NCBI GenBank assembly: GCA_036346275.1
Contig: CM070730.1
Coordinates: 9,982,309-10,046,308 of the forward strand
DNA length: 64,000 bases
Source of the DNA: Otatea glauca
Taxonomy: Eukaryota > Streptophyta > Magnoliopsida > Poales > Poaceae
Direction of reading: 5' to 3'
A program made the translations under genes and the position numbers. The notes below the pieces were generated by a model that saw only the letters and a program-made list of their open reading frames with translations, searched no databases and was not told the origin of the DNA. Shown one piece after another: positions 22,651 to 35,088 of the stretch (positions within the stretch are counted from its first letter, which is position 1; every line of letters begins with the position of its first letter).

Positions 22651-23500
22651 CAATACCGATTTAGGGTGGAAAATTGAAGACACACCGATACCGATTTTTG
22701 TCGATAATCGATCAAAAATCGCCAAAAATCGAATAGTTTATGAAGTCCAATAGATTTGAAAATGACAGTCACACAGGGGCAAAAAATCTCGATTATAACC
22801 CGATATGGTTGATTATCGATTGGCGTGATTATCGAGCGATTTTACGAAAATCGACAACCGAATGAAAAATGGGAAAATTGAATAAAATTAGAATAAATCC
22901 AGATTAATCTAAAAAACACCTCAGAAAAATTTCATCAAATTTTGAATTCATTTAGTACTTTTGAGAAATAAAATAATAATAATAATAAAAAGGAACAGAG
23001 ACATTGTCAAATTTTTATAAACATTTACAAGCTTGGTCATGCTCTTAAATTTTAATGGTACCATAAATAGTTCCCAAGGGTCATGTTTTAAAATTTTTAT
23101 AAATATTTGACTTCAATTTTTGCCCCTAGAAAATCAAAAACAGAAAAGCATATACAAAGACAGTAGCACTATCATAATTTTTAAAAAATACACAAGTCTG
23201 GACATCATCTGAAAATTTTATAACATCATTATCATTTCCTATTGACCTCACAAAAATATTTTTATAAATATTAGAATTCATTTAGTACCCCTAAAAAATC
23301 AAAAATAGAATATTATATATAAAGACACTAGCACTGTCAAAAAAATTTAAAAAATACAAAAATCTTATAATCATCTGAAAATTTTATTGAATCATTTGCA
23401 TTGCCACACGACCTCACAAAAAAATTCAAAAACATTTGACACTTTTTGTTATTTTTTTTCCAAAATTTTGAATTTTTTTAAATCTCTACTACTTTTAATT
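22650..23500. repeat. AT-rich degenerate repeat (ATCGATTTT-type island and flank)
   Basis: 22650-22870 is built from drifting copies of 'cgattttt' / 'aaaatcga' and starts with 'gcagggttaacaataccg'. From 22.9 to 23.5 kb, three AT-rich units repeat phrases such as 'ctgaaaattttat', 'cctcacaaaaa' and 'agacactagcactgtca'. No gene. Confidence 0.5.
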
Positions 23501-23643
23501 TCGAGTTGGTGGTGGTACGTCCATCCTCCACCCTTGACCCCAACATATGGGCCCACTCATTGCGCGCATCGGTTCACCTTCCTCTAGCCTCCATCGTCGA
23601 GCCGCGCATCCATTCCTCCCCTTCGTCCAACCTCCATCGCCGA

Positions 23644-24010
23644 GCCACATGCCTCTCCCCCTTCATTCACGCGAGCGTTGTCTCTGCCCCCGGCTACGTC
23701 TCCCCCACCTCCGGCCGCTTCCCTGCTCTTGCAGGCCGTGTCTTCACCCCCGACCATGTCGTCATTGAGCCACATGCCTCTTCCCCTCCATCCACGCGAG
23801 CGTCGTCCCCGCCCCCGGCTACGTCTCCCCCACCTCCGATCGCTTCCCTGCTCTTGCAGGCAGCGTTTTCACCCCCGACCACGTCGTCGCCGAGCCACAT
23901 GCCTCTTCCCCTCCATCCACGCGAGCGTCGTCTCCGCCCCCGGCTACGTCTCCCCTACCAGATCTCCCTCGCCTCCGGCCGCTTCCCTGCTCTTGCGACT
24001 GCGTCGCCCG
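23644..24010 (+). repeat. C-rich 125-bp tandem repeat, three units
   Basis: Units start at the phrase GCCACATGCCTCT at 23644, 23769 and 23894, exactly 125 bases apart. They share 'cacgcgagcgtcgtc', 'cccggctacgtctccc' and 'ttccctgctcttgc'. The array lies in a 313-codon open frame (23506-24447). Because 125 is not a multiple of three and several frames stay open in this C-rich sequence, I do not call a gene. The tail of that frame (VLHMDVDGDGDREVHALND) is unidentified. Confidence 0.7.
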
Positions 24011-24449
24011 CCCCCGCGGGAGTCTCCGATCTCGGTCGAGCGTCGTCTCCACCCCCGGCTATGCCTTCCTCCGCCCAAGAGCCTCCCCCTGACCAAGCAA
24101 CTCCACCAAAGGGCCTCCCCCGTGGTCGAGTATCCGCCCCTCGGCTGCGCCTCCGCCTGAATGCTCGTCCCCTTCGGTTGCGGATCCACTCGATGCGCAC
24201 ATCCATTCCCCTTTCGCTGCAGGCTCTGCACCAGATGCCTGCCAGGAGTTGGCACCCATCTGGCTCAAGGCAGGGCACCTCCTGGCATGCAAGTTCCACC
24301 ACCACGCGGATCGACGGTAGAGCGGACACGATGGTGCTGCACATGGATGTCGACGGCGACGGCGACAGGGAGGTGCACGCGCTCAACGACCGGATCTGGA
24401 TGGCCGTTGGGGTGCCCACCATCCACCACTTCGCCGAGACCTTCTAGAT

Positions 24450-25560
24450 GGCCACTGGGGTGCCCATTGCCGTGGCCAAAACCCTCTCCGTCAATCTCTC
24501 AGTTTGTTACAACTGAACTTATTAGATAATTGTAATTTTTGTTGGAAGCAGAACGGATAATTTTATTTTGTGAGGATAATTGTATTTTCTGTTGGAAGCC
24601 AGCCTTTTGAACCAGAATCGCTCTATCGACCTTTTCGACGAGTTACTCCCACCCCTGCCCCAGCTTGTCATGCCGCTGCCTCGGCTCGTCACGGCGTCCC
24701 TCCGCGGGCCACGACTGTGTGACAGCTCCTCCTTGGCTCTTCGCGTCATCACCTCGGCCCTCGCCTTTTCCGCTTGGCCGTGCGCCCACGTCCCCCTCTC
24801 CTGCTCGACAGTGTTTTACCTCCTCCTTGTCACGCTACGTTGCTACCTTTTGGTCGCTGTCGCTCGCTATCCTAACCTAGGGCTTCTTCCTCATCCCTTA
24901 GGTAGGCTCTCCTCTCGTTCTTATGGAGTTCGATGGATTGACCACAGTGAGGGGATTGGGGAACATGGGGTAGGGCGGGCTATAGGGTGGATTTGAGGTT
25001 GTAGTTGGGTCTTGTGGCCTTTGGCAGAAGGCCACAAATTCATTCTCCAACTACTCAACCAGCTTTTTTCCTTCTTCACACCTATGGAGTCTTAGCCTCA
25101 GCCATGGTGTTTGTGGTGGTGGGGTGGGGGAGATTTACCGGCACCAGCGTAGAGAGTATGCTCGAACCTGTTGAAGCCCCCCCTGCTGGATTCGCCGCTT
25201 GACTGGGCATGTGAACGGAGCAACTCATTGAAACTATAGGGGGAATAAAATTCTAACGTATCGATGTTTCATTGATGCAATTGTCCAACAAGCTTCTCTA
25301 AACAAAATTTATCAAAAGATAATAATTAATAAATACAGATCCTGCCTTTTCTCGCTCTCAGAAAAAAAGAGACTAATATGACAGATTGGAATTTGGAGGC
25401 GAGAGAGAATTATTATAATTGATTACTAAAGAAATATTTGCAGGGATTCAAAATTTTGTTTTTCATATAGTGACTTCACATAAACAGCCGAATTACATTA
25501 GGTAGCAGTTCGCCCTGCTTAGAAACTACCTGGAGCACACATCCGGTCATACTTCAACTA
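24450..25560. other. Intergenic sequence downstream of ETFQO
   Basis: No gene is recognised. The phrase 'ggataattgtattttctgttggaagc' occurs twice in related form around 24523-24600. The stretch 24.62-25.2 kb is GC-richer and may be a gene-derived fragment, but no domain can be named. Confidence 0.35.
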
Positions 25561-25610
25561 TCCTAGATGAATAAATTATGCTCGTTTTGGCATCAGAATT
25601 TTCTTAATGT

Positions 25611-28600
25611 CTACATTACTGTGTAACCAGGCCCGCCTCCACCTTCTGGAACAGTCCATTCAATGTTTTGCTTTGGATCTTTGATGTCACAAGCCTGCAG
25701 ATACCGTCAACAAATCATTCAGGTAGAGGAAACAACAGCAGAAGCTCAAAGAAGATACATAAGAGGAAGACAAGATACATAAGAGGAAGACAAATATGAT
25801 TTTTGGCCGCTACAAATTTTCAATCAAATTCATAATATAAATTCATCAGGAGAAATGCAATACAACTCATGTACAGACCTACAACAATACAAAATACCCG
25901 AACCACTGATTGAAGGAAAATACCTTGCAATGAAGACAATTTTGAGCATTTATGAAAAGCTTCGGGTCACCTTTCTCGTCAGAGACATACCTGCATGAGG
26001 ACAGGCATGGCCAGTAGTGATCAGCAACTTCTGTTCTGGCCACAAAACACTTTCTATTCCATGGCGGAAACGAATAATTCAAGTAGGCATAACCGATTTA
26101 CATACTCGTAAACTCGAGCTGGACAATAACGTGACTCTGGTCCAGCATACAGTGGAAGATTTACTCTTTCAGGTACTGTAGGATCCCTCAAGCGGAGATG
26201 AGGAGGCTGATCATGCTCATGGTTTGTATTGCTCCTGTACAAAATAAATGATTACTGATAAAAGTACAGATCGAGAAGGTACTCTACATTGTGTTCATGG
26301 GATATCTAAGGTTCAAATTAAAGAAAGGAGAATGCATAACTGTTTTCACACCAACTTTGACAGTGCATCTGCAGTTACTATGCTACTTCAAATTTGTGAA
26401 AGGAAAAACACCCCAGATTTGGGTCAACTCTAAACATTTCTAGATACAGCTATGGCATTTGTCATACTTCAAAATTCTAACCTGATGCATAGCAAATCCC
26501 AATTGAGGTATTGGACAGTGTGGAAATAGTTAAATAAAAGAAATAAATATCGAAAAGTTATAGCCTATCATAATACAATCTACAGGATTTACCTGTATAA
26601 AGAAGTTGGGACGTCATAGGATATCTGCCCATCTGGTTTTGGATATTGAATGGGCGAGTGCAAATTGGCCATCTGTTCATAAGGACGTTTTCACTCAGTA
26701 GTCTCATTAGCAAAAAAATGAAACAATGTTGTGCTTTAAATTTTTGTTAACAAAGAATGTCGACATTATCTACGAGAAACATCAGCACTTCACACTCACA
26801 TCTGTTGCTTCATGATCAGGTCTCCCATGCTTCAATGTAAAAGGCAACTTTCCTTTGAATATGTAGCTAAAAATTAACATAAGTCAGCAAACGAAATATA
26901 ATATTGACTAAGGGCCTGTTTGGTAGAGCTCCAGATCCCAGCTTCACTTGAGATTTGAAACTTGTAGGTTAGAATAAAGTGAATTAAATTTATATTTTTG
27001 GTCTAAAATGTAAATAAGATGATCCATCTAAACACTCTTAATGTACTCACTGTTCCAGTGCAGACAAGGCCATGCCAGGAATAAATCCGTATTCGAATGC
27101 CTGGAAGCAAACAGGAATAAATCTATATTCAGCTTACTAGTTTCAGAAAAATGAATGCAAAAACTATTTATTCTCGTTCTCAGCTTATAGGAGTGGATAT
27201 TCAACTAGAAAGAAAAGATTTTTTGGGGGGGAAGTTATAATGAAATAGCCACATACTGGTCTATAATTCCGAGCTCTATAGAGTTCTTCCCATATCCATG
27301 ACTTCTTGAGATTCTCGCAGTACAGTTCCATGGAAGATCCATCAACAAGAGCCTTGAAAGTTGCTTCCGCCGCAAGCATACCTTTTGTACACATCCCTCC
27401 CTTTAGTGCAAGGCTTATCAACATACTCTAAAGTTGGCATTACTCTAACAGAATGCACTTACTATGTCTTTTTTTGTGAGAATAACGTGCCAATTAAAAC
27501 AGCAAGGAAATAAAACAAACTAAACTCTGAAATAGGATGTCAAGCGAATGACAGAAGAGTAAGCTGACAATTAAGTAAACCACAAACTCCAGTTAAATTC
27601 CAGCCAAACCAAAAACATCCAGTAAAGAGATACCTGATTTCATAGCTGTATGAGTTCCTTTAATTTTGGGAACATTAAGAAACCCTGCGGAGCATCCAAT
27701 AATAGCACCTCCGGGGAAAACTGGATTTGGTATCGACTGAAATTTCACATGAACTTCATCAGCACCTTATCTGTAATGATTACTATCAACAAAAAGCAAA
27801 CATGATACATGCTACTTGACCGAATAACAGAAGTGGAAAGCTACAGCAAATTTCGAAATGTATGGCATCACAAACGAGGAATACCAGAACCACGCTTCAG
27901 CTCACAAAGTTCATGCTGTCAGAGAAACTATGTACTAGTTAACCAATGACACCAGGTAAAACTGCACTGATGTCCATGTACAATTCTTGATATGTAATAA
28001 ACTAACAAAATTCTCAATGCCGATTACACACAAAGCTTACATATGCATCTACTTGCTACAATCATTTCTTCGAAATGTCATCTTACCTGGAAACCACCTT
28101 CATTCAAAGTACGAGCACCATACTGAAGAACTGTTCCACCCTCCAAAAGTTTTCTGATAGAAGGGTGCTGCTTTAATTTCTGAAATATGATTATATAATA
28201 TTTAGAGAAAATAGTTCATTCTGACTGTTAAGTAATCATAGCACTGAAATACTCAGATCAGCTGCATACTACTTGTCATCAAAATATATCCATATGAAGA
28301 AGATTTACACACCTGGAATTCTTCATATGGGCTTAGGAAAGGATTTCGATAATTCAAGGCAACAACCAGACCAATTGCTAACTGAAATATGAGAGCACAG
28401 ACAAATTGAACACAACAACTTAGCCATAAGTAATTCAAACTTCTGAATAAACATTTTAGGAAGTTACGTGTTATCAAAAGAATTCCATATCCAATTACCC
28501 ACCTTAGAAATAGAGGGCCCTATGATATGTGACGAATTAGTGGTTAAAGTCCTCTTTTAAACACAAACTAAATATTTTTATTTGTAAAGGAGCATACTTG

Positions 28601-31103
28601 ACACGGCACAAGTAGTGGAAAATAATTTGTTAACCAGGAACTTATATTTTACAGGAGAATACAACCTATCATATAAGACTAGTTACATCTTTACACAGAT
28701 AACAGAACTCATAAAAAAATCCTAACAAAAAAAAATCATCAAAATACTTGGTGATGACAACATGCAAGTCTAACTGAAGAACTACCTGTCTGTCATCAAG
28801 GTGGTATAGGAACGATCCGCCGTATGTTTTCGAGTCCAAGGGCCATCCTATAGTGTGAACCACAGAACCTGGCTTATGCTTTCCTTCCTCAATCTCCCAG
28901 ACCTAAATGAAAGCAAACAATTAGTTCCAAGTGCATTACTAACTCATCTATAGGTAGTTAGGAAAAAGGATGTGGATATTATGAAGAGAAAGTTCGTAAA
29001 ATCACAGTCCAATAACAAAAATACAAAGGGCAAGTAATGAAATTTCTCAAACGCATTCATAAGGTAATTTTTTAATATAAAAATAGAGTGTGCATGGATG
29101 ATCAAAGCCAAGTCAACACAAAAATACACCCTAATCTATACATGGGTATTGCCTGTGTAATGAGTTATACAAAGTGATATAATTCAGGCACAGGATCATG
29201 CCTTTATTATGAGATATGTCAGTTGGTTTGATCAAAACTGAGAACAAGGCACTTGGCAGTGGTATTAGTGAATGTGAAGGTACCTCCTTAATTCCGAGAG
29301 CATACGTCTGATGTTGCCCTTGCCCACTCTCTCGAAGTTTGTGATTCCTTATTATTTTCTGGGAAGCAAAAGAGAAAGGACAAAAAGTTAGGCTTTAACA
29401 TCAAACTGCAAAATATAAATAAAATAATTTTTATCTTTTAAATATTAAATTTATCAAACAAGAATGACATATGCTGACCTCTGATAATGAACCCCGGCAA
29501 CCCTCAGCTAGCAGTGTTATTCGCCCTGCATTTCTAAGTAGCTGACCATGAGAATAGTTTCGTGAGTGGAAAGGAAACTACATCAATTTCAGAGAAAGAA
29601 CAAATAAAAAAATCAGTATTATCTGCCTATCCAAATGATGCAAAGTGAAAATACGAAACTGACTAACTCAATATTATGCACTCAACATTTTAGTAATATT
29701 TTGTGTGAAGGAACAGATGATTATCCTAATATATAAAGAGGTTACTCGCCTCTTAGTTCAACACCAGGTTGAAAAGTTTCCCTTTTGCTACCATCTTTAG
29801 CGATACCAACATCATTGGTTGCCACGCCTGTAACTATTTGATTTTCATCATAAAGGATCTGTTAGAACAGAATTGAGGCAAATATTAGTCCTTCCACATA
29901 AGAGTTCCTCAAATGAAAAAGGATGGTACCTCACTCGCGGCAAAACCTGGATATACTTCAACACCCAATTCTTCAGCTTTTACAGCCATCCATCGCACCA
30001 ATTGGCTCAAGCTGGATAAAAATAAGTATGTTGGCACAAGTGGATTCTCTAGAATAAGAGGAATATAGAACATTGCGAGGATCAAGCTGATGAGATTTAA
30101 AAAATCTCGGCACCTTATCACATAGTTTCCTTTGTTGTCGAACGGAGATGGAAGTGTCCATGCCTTGTTCTTTGTCAACAGCCAGAACTTGTCAGATGAC
30201 ACAGGGACTCTGATTGGGGCCTATGAAAAGCATCATAACCAGATAAAAACCAGCGCCCTGTGTACTTAGTACTTACCAACCTAACTATTGCACAGTACAT
30301 TGCTGACAAGATCATGCTTCATGGAACGGCAACACAGATATAATGTCTAACGAAAGGTACTCCATCAGGTAAGTCAAATTCTCGCAAGGGAATATAGGTT
30401 TTCATCATTGGAATTTCTTACCACGTCTTTGCAACTATTACAGAGCATCAACTACTTATGTATTTGCATTTGTTCATTGTAATGTGATACAACAACATCC
30501 TCAGACACAATAATCTCTACGATTCCTCATGATCAGCCGAATCTAAGGCATATGGTGAGTAAATCAACCACAAATAAACGTGCATGCTATAGAAATCAGA
30601 GTGAACAATAAAAAACATAGAAGTTATCCAGTGAAGAGTACACAAGGGCGTACATCCTCTTGCCTCCACTTGGGGATCAGTTCATCCAGCGCTCGGGGCT
30701 CGAACGCATTCCCCGACAGTATATGAGCACCTGCAGAGCAAACAAGGGAAAATAGGCCCAGATTAGACGAGGAAAGGTAACGCCCTTGCACGCTACTACT
30801 GTAACAGCACGCAAGTCACAAGGCGGCTTACCTACTTCGGCGCCCTTCTCGAGGACGCAGACGGAGAGGTCGGCGTCGGCGGCGCGGCAGAGCTGCTTCA
30901 GCCGGATGGCGGCGGCGAGCCCCGCCGGCCCGGCGCCAACGATCACGACGTCGTAGCTCAGCGCCTCCCGGCGGCTGCCCCGCCGCCGCAGAGCCACCTC
31001 GCTGCCGCCGCGCCCCAGCTCGGCGCGCCGTGGCGGCGAGCGGGGCCCCGCCCGCCAAGGCGAGCCTGGTGGCCGCGGCCGCGGCGCGGAGGACTCGTTG
31101 CAT
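25611..31103 (-). CDS. ETFQO: Electron-transfer-flavoprotein:ubiquinone oxidoreductase, mitochondrial
   Basis: The enzyme passes electrons from reduced electron-transfer flavoprotein to ubiquinone at the mitochondrial inner membrane, in branched-chain amino acid and lysine breakdown. Eighteen exons on the minus strand: 30832-31103, 30654-30730, 30114-30220, 29930-30011, 29750-29858, 29479-29525, 29284-29358, 28786-28902, 28313-28381, 28087-28179, 27634-27736, 27257-27381, 27051-27100, 26800-26866, 26593-26672, 26106-26234, 25924-25990, 25611-25694. Frame is continuous from exon 1's FAD motif (VVIVGAGPAGLAAAIRLKQL) to the stop at 25611-25613. The 4Fe-4S cysteines are present: SRYCPARVYEY, then NCLHCKACDIKDP. 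Other blocks include FDNKGNYVI, GCRGSLSE and GWPLDSKTYGGSF. The typical transit-peptide start (MQRVLRAAAAATRLAL, 31103) is one base out of frame with the FAD motif. An in-frame ATG lies at 31255 and would give 634 residues. Intron 5 uses a GC donor. Confidence 0.95.
26909..27049 (-). mobile_element. Truncated Tourist-like MITE in ETFQO intron 13
   Basis: This sequence matches the elements at 40.32-40.74 kb: 'GTGTTTAGATGGATCATCTT', 'TTACATTTTAGACCAAAAAT' and the end 'AGCTCTACCAAACAGGCCC' on the minus strand, bordered by TAA. The other inverted-repeat arm is missing. The homology begins immediately at the intron's 5' splice site. Confidence 0.8.
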
Positions 31104-31300
31104 CGCACGGGAAGCTTCCGGTCTCGGATTGGGAGCTTGGGGCGTCTGGTTTTGGAATTCGGAGCGCGATTGCGCGACGTGGGGATAGAGAAGCAGGACG
31201 AAGAGGAGAAGGCCGGGAAGATACGGCACTGTGGGAGTGGCAGTTGGGTTGGCACTTTTTCGGATTGGATCGTTGAGGTGGACGAATTTTGCGGTGTACA

Positions 31301-31340
31301 TGGGCTATTTTTGGGCCAATTCCACGAGTATTTTGGGCTT
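31301..31340. promoter_or_regulatory. Site II-like motifs upstream of ETFQO
   Basis: TGGGCT (31301-31306), TGGGCC (31312-31317) and TGGGCT (31335-31340) cluster upstream of ETFQO. TGGGCC/T site II elements, bound by TCP factors, are common in promoters of plant nuclear genes for mitochondrial proteins. They lie just inside the MULE insertion point at 31366. Confidence 0.5.
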
Positions 31341-31366
31341 AATTTCTTCGGCCGGCGCTGAAATTG

Positions 31367-31560
31367 AATTTTTTTATTTAATATTTATTTTTAATTTTTT
31401 TTCAAAGCTAATCGTTAGGTATCGAATTAACAAAAATAGATGCCCGGATCGCCCCATATACGGGCGATATCTCCCTGGACCAACGGCTAGTAACGGCGGT
31501 CGCCCACCTGTCGCCCGTATATGGGGGCGATCACCCGTGTATGGGGCGACAGGTGGGGTT
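31367..31560. repeat. Left terminal inverted repeat of the MULE
   Basis: The first 130 bases pair with 40030-40169. The next 60 bases hold further GGGCGAT/ATCGCCC palindromic blocks (CGCCCGTATATGGGGGCGAT). Confidence 0.85.
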
Positions 31561-31679
31561 TTTCAGCCCGGCGACGCCTCCTGACGCTCATTCGGCTGAG
31601 CGAGCAAAAGAACCGAGCGAGCAGAAGAATAGAAGAGAGGAGAAGAAGAGAAGAGGGGAAGAAAAAATATCGATTCGTC

Positions 31680-32180
31680 ATTTTTGTGGAGGTAAATTTA
31701 GGAATTTTTTTAGGATTGTGTAGTATTTAGAAATTTAATGTAGCATTTAATATTTAGAAATTTATTGTAGTATTTAGTAATTTTAGGATTGTGTAGTGTT
31801 TAGAAATTTTTTAGGATTGTGTAGTATTTAGAAATTTAATGTAGCATTTAATATTTAGAAATTTATTGTAATATTTAGAAATTTTAGGATTGTGTAGTGT
31901 TTAGAAATTTTAGGATTGTGTAGTGTTTAGAAATTTAATGTAGCAGTTAATATTTAGAAATTTAATGTAGTATTTAGTATTTAGAAATTTCAGGATTGTG
32001 TAGTATTTAGTATGTACAAATTTAATGTAGTATTTAGTATCTAGAAATTGAATACAGTAGAAATATTAGGCAATATTTAGAAATTTAATTTAGTAGGGTT
32101 AATGTAATGTGGTAGAAATTTAATATTAAGCCGTATGGTAGGCAAGTTGAATTACTTATTTATAGTCGAATGACTTATTT
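31680..32180. repeat. AT-rich short-unit repeat upstream of the transposase
   Basis: About ten drifting copies of the phrase 'tagaaatttaatgtagtatttag' and 'aggattgtgtagtgtttagaaatttt' fill this leader. It is probably 5' untranslated or promoter sequence of the MULE transposase. No coding potential. Confidence 0.7.
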
Positions 32181-32261
32181 ATAGTCGAATTTTTTAGTAC
32201 GATTAATATACGTTTTGTATATTGTATCTGAGAGTAATATATTTTCGTCCGACGTTGCAGC

Positions 32262-34716
32262 ATGTCGGAGAAATTGTATTTTCAAATATTTTATGGAGAT
32301 GGGGAGATAGCACAGGGGGCGGATGGGGTGGATTTGTCATCATTTTCAAGAGTCGTACGGGGTATATCTAGACCGAGCGATAGGACATACATGGGTTTGT
32401 TAGAGTGGATGTCTCGGATGTTCAATTTGGATGCTCAGACTGTTTGGTTGTGGGTCAGAGCAGTAGTAAACCGTGCGCAACACTGTTTTTATGGAGAGTT
32501 GTTCCTATTAACGCGACATCAACATAGAGGAGCCCGGAGACGAGGAGCACGAGACTGGCGGTGGCGAGGGGATGGGGGGCCAAGGAGACAGTGGTGGAGG
32601 CGTGAGGGGTGGCCGACGAGGGGGAGGAGGTGGAGGGCATAGTTCACCTGATGGAGGAGGAGGACCGTGCGGATGAGGAACTCCCTGATGGCGAACACTC
32701 CGACGAGGAGGACAATGCTCCTGAGGTGCCTATCCCTGGTGCGTGGACCAATTACAATTTCGAAGAATTAACAATGATTGAAGGGAACATTGATGCATGG
32801 GAGTATCATGGGAACGAGATCACGCAGGGGGCCATATATAAAGACAAGAAGGCTGTGATGCATGCGGTGAAGTACTGGGCAATGTCTCTTCGGCGGCAAT
32901 TCAGGGTAGTGAAGTCCAGCAAAAATGAGTACGACGTGAAGTGCGTAGTTGATTCGTGCCTATGGCGAGTGTATGCATACAAGGGGAAGTGGAAGGACTA
33001 TTGGAAATGTTCCATAGTGATAGAGCATAACTGCGAACTGGAAGAAGCGGAGCAGGGGCACTGCAATCTGTCGTCCATTTGGGTGGCAAATGTGTTTTAT
33101 GGTCAGATCGTAGACAATCCGTACCTATAGCCTCGATCTATTATCACAGCAGTGAAAGAGAGGTTTCAGTACAAAATTAGCTACGGAAAAGCATGGAGAG
33201 CGAAAAGGACAGCTCTGCAAATACGGTTCGGGACGTACGAGGCTTCCTACGAGAATATTCCCCACTTGCTCAGGGCAATAGCACGTAGGAATCTCGGTAC
33301 ATCCATCGACCTTGCGGAGTTTCCCGCAGGTGGTTTGTGCACGGGTAAGTGGGTCTTGCAGCGTGCCTTCTTCGCCCTCAGCTCATGCATAAATGCGTTC
33401 CGGCACTGTCGCCTGGTCATTTGCATGGACGGCACATTCCTCACAGGGAAGTATAAGGGCCAGATTCTAACTACGATCGTGGTGGACGCCAACAACCAGG
33501 TTCTACCGGTTGCATTGGCCTTCGTGGAGGGGGAAAACACAGAGAGCTGGTATTGGTTCCTTGAGAGAGTGAAGTAAGCAGTTGTTCAGGACAGGCCTGA
33601 TGTTTGTGTCATCCATGACCGATATGCAGGGCTGTTAAGGGCGATCGTGGATATGCAACAAGGGTCCGACGTCGTGTGAGCAGCAAAGTGGTCAGACCTG
33701 AAGAGCAGGTGGTGCATGAGGCACATGGGTGCCAATTTTTTCGTCAGTTTAGGAACAGGGAGCTCATGAACATGTTCAAGCGACTGTACAAACAGAACCA
33801 AAGGAGGAAGTTCGACGCGCTTTGGAGGACGTTGGATGAACTAACGAAGAAGCAATCAATGAATCCAAGAGATACCGCTAGTTCATCAAGGAACCCGATG
33901 GTCTACTACGAGCAAGGAGAGGACCCCACAGCCTTGTGTGCGCTCCCGACCGACGCCCCAAACATTAGGCGTAGGCCGGGGACCAGCATAAAGAGTTTCA
34001 CCGACTGGATACGACACGAGCCTTTAAAGAAATGGTCACTTCTGCATAACGAGCGCGGTTCGCATTATGGAATCATGACAACGAACCTGACGGAGATTTA
34101 CAACTGGGTAATGAAAGGCCCCAGATGCCTTCCATTGGTGGGTATAGTTGAAGATGTCTTACTAGGGACACAAAGATATTTCATTGAGCGATACAAGAAC
34201 TTCGCAGCATGTATGTCGGACAATCGACTGTTCTACTCAACGGTTGTATCTACATACATGTCCAACAAAACAAGAAAGGCACAGACATATCGTGTGACAC
34301 CGGAGAGTGGCGTGGAACGGAGATACCACGTGCACTGCGGTGACCGAGGTCGCAGAGGTGCCCACCGGGAGAGGACTTCCCATCCATGCATACCCGAGCA
34401 ACCGATCGCGAGTGCTCCGCCGAAACCACGCTCTTTGACTTACCGTGCTCGCACATCATTGCCGCAGCCGCCGAGACGCATCAATCATGTCGTCCGTACA
34501 TCTTCCCCTGTTACTACAAGCAAAGTGTTCTCAACACGAGGCATCACGAGGTGTACAGATACTGAGTGGATGGATCATTCACAACAGCCCCCCTCCAGAC
34601 CATCGATGGGTGCCGGACATCCGAATATTGAAGCAGAAGGTCGGGCGTCGAAGGACACGGCGTATTCGGAACGATATGGACGAGTCCGAAGCGCGTCGCA
34701 ATTGCGGATAATGTAA
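32262..34716 (+). pseudogene. MULE transposase (MURA-like), broken
   Basis: This is the cut-and-paste transposase. An N-terminal block (MSEKLYFQIFYGDGEIAQGA, 32262) is followed by an acidic linker and a MuDR-type DNA-binding domain (32745-33120: GAIYKDKKAVMHAVKYWAM, CVVDSCLWRVYAYKG, IEHNCELEE). The catalytic domain follows (33300-33660): CMDGTFLTGKYKGQI carries the first aspartate and VIHDRYAGLLRAI the second. C-terminal blocks include SFTDWIRHEPLKKWSLLHNE, YGIMTTNLTEIYNWVM and a degraded SWIM-like region with HVHCGDRGR. A stop at 33129, TAA at 33575-33577, TGA at 33677-33679 and frame changes near 32640, 33740 and 34500 break it. Confidence 0.92.
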
Positions 34717-35088
34717 TTTTTCATGTTGTTTCCATCATTTAATTTACGATGCACCACTGAACTATTGTTCCAATCATGTAATTTTTGATGTACCAGTTAG
34801 TTGTTGTTCGCATCATGTAATTTTTGATGTACCAGTTAATTGTTATGCGGATAATGTAATTTTCGATGTACCAGTTAATTGCTATGCGGATAATGTAATT
34901 TTCGACATTGTGTGCTTCATCGAACATGTCTTCATCTTTAGTATGTTTGTAACATGAGATTCTTTTAGCTTTCTGGACTTCCGTTGTATTGTTTGTTAAA
35001 TATGCTACATTTCTTTATTTTGCACTTAATTTTGTGTACACATTTAATTACTGACAAATTTGTTGTATTTGCTTTGTAACAGGCGACG

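Noticed and set aside
27540..27575. TGACAGAAGAGTAAGC resembles miR156
   Set aside because: The match stops after 11 bases, there is no complementary arm nearby, and it sits in an ETFQO intron.
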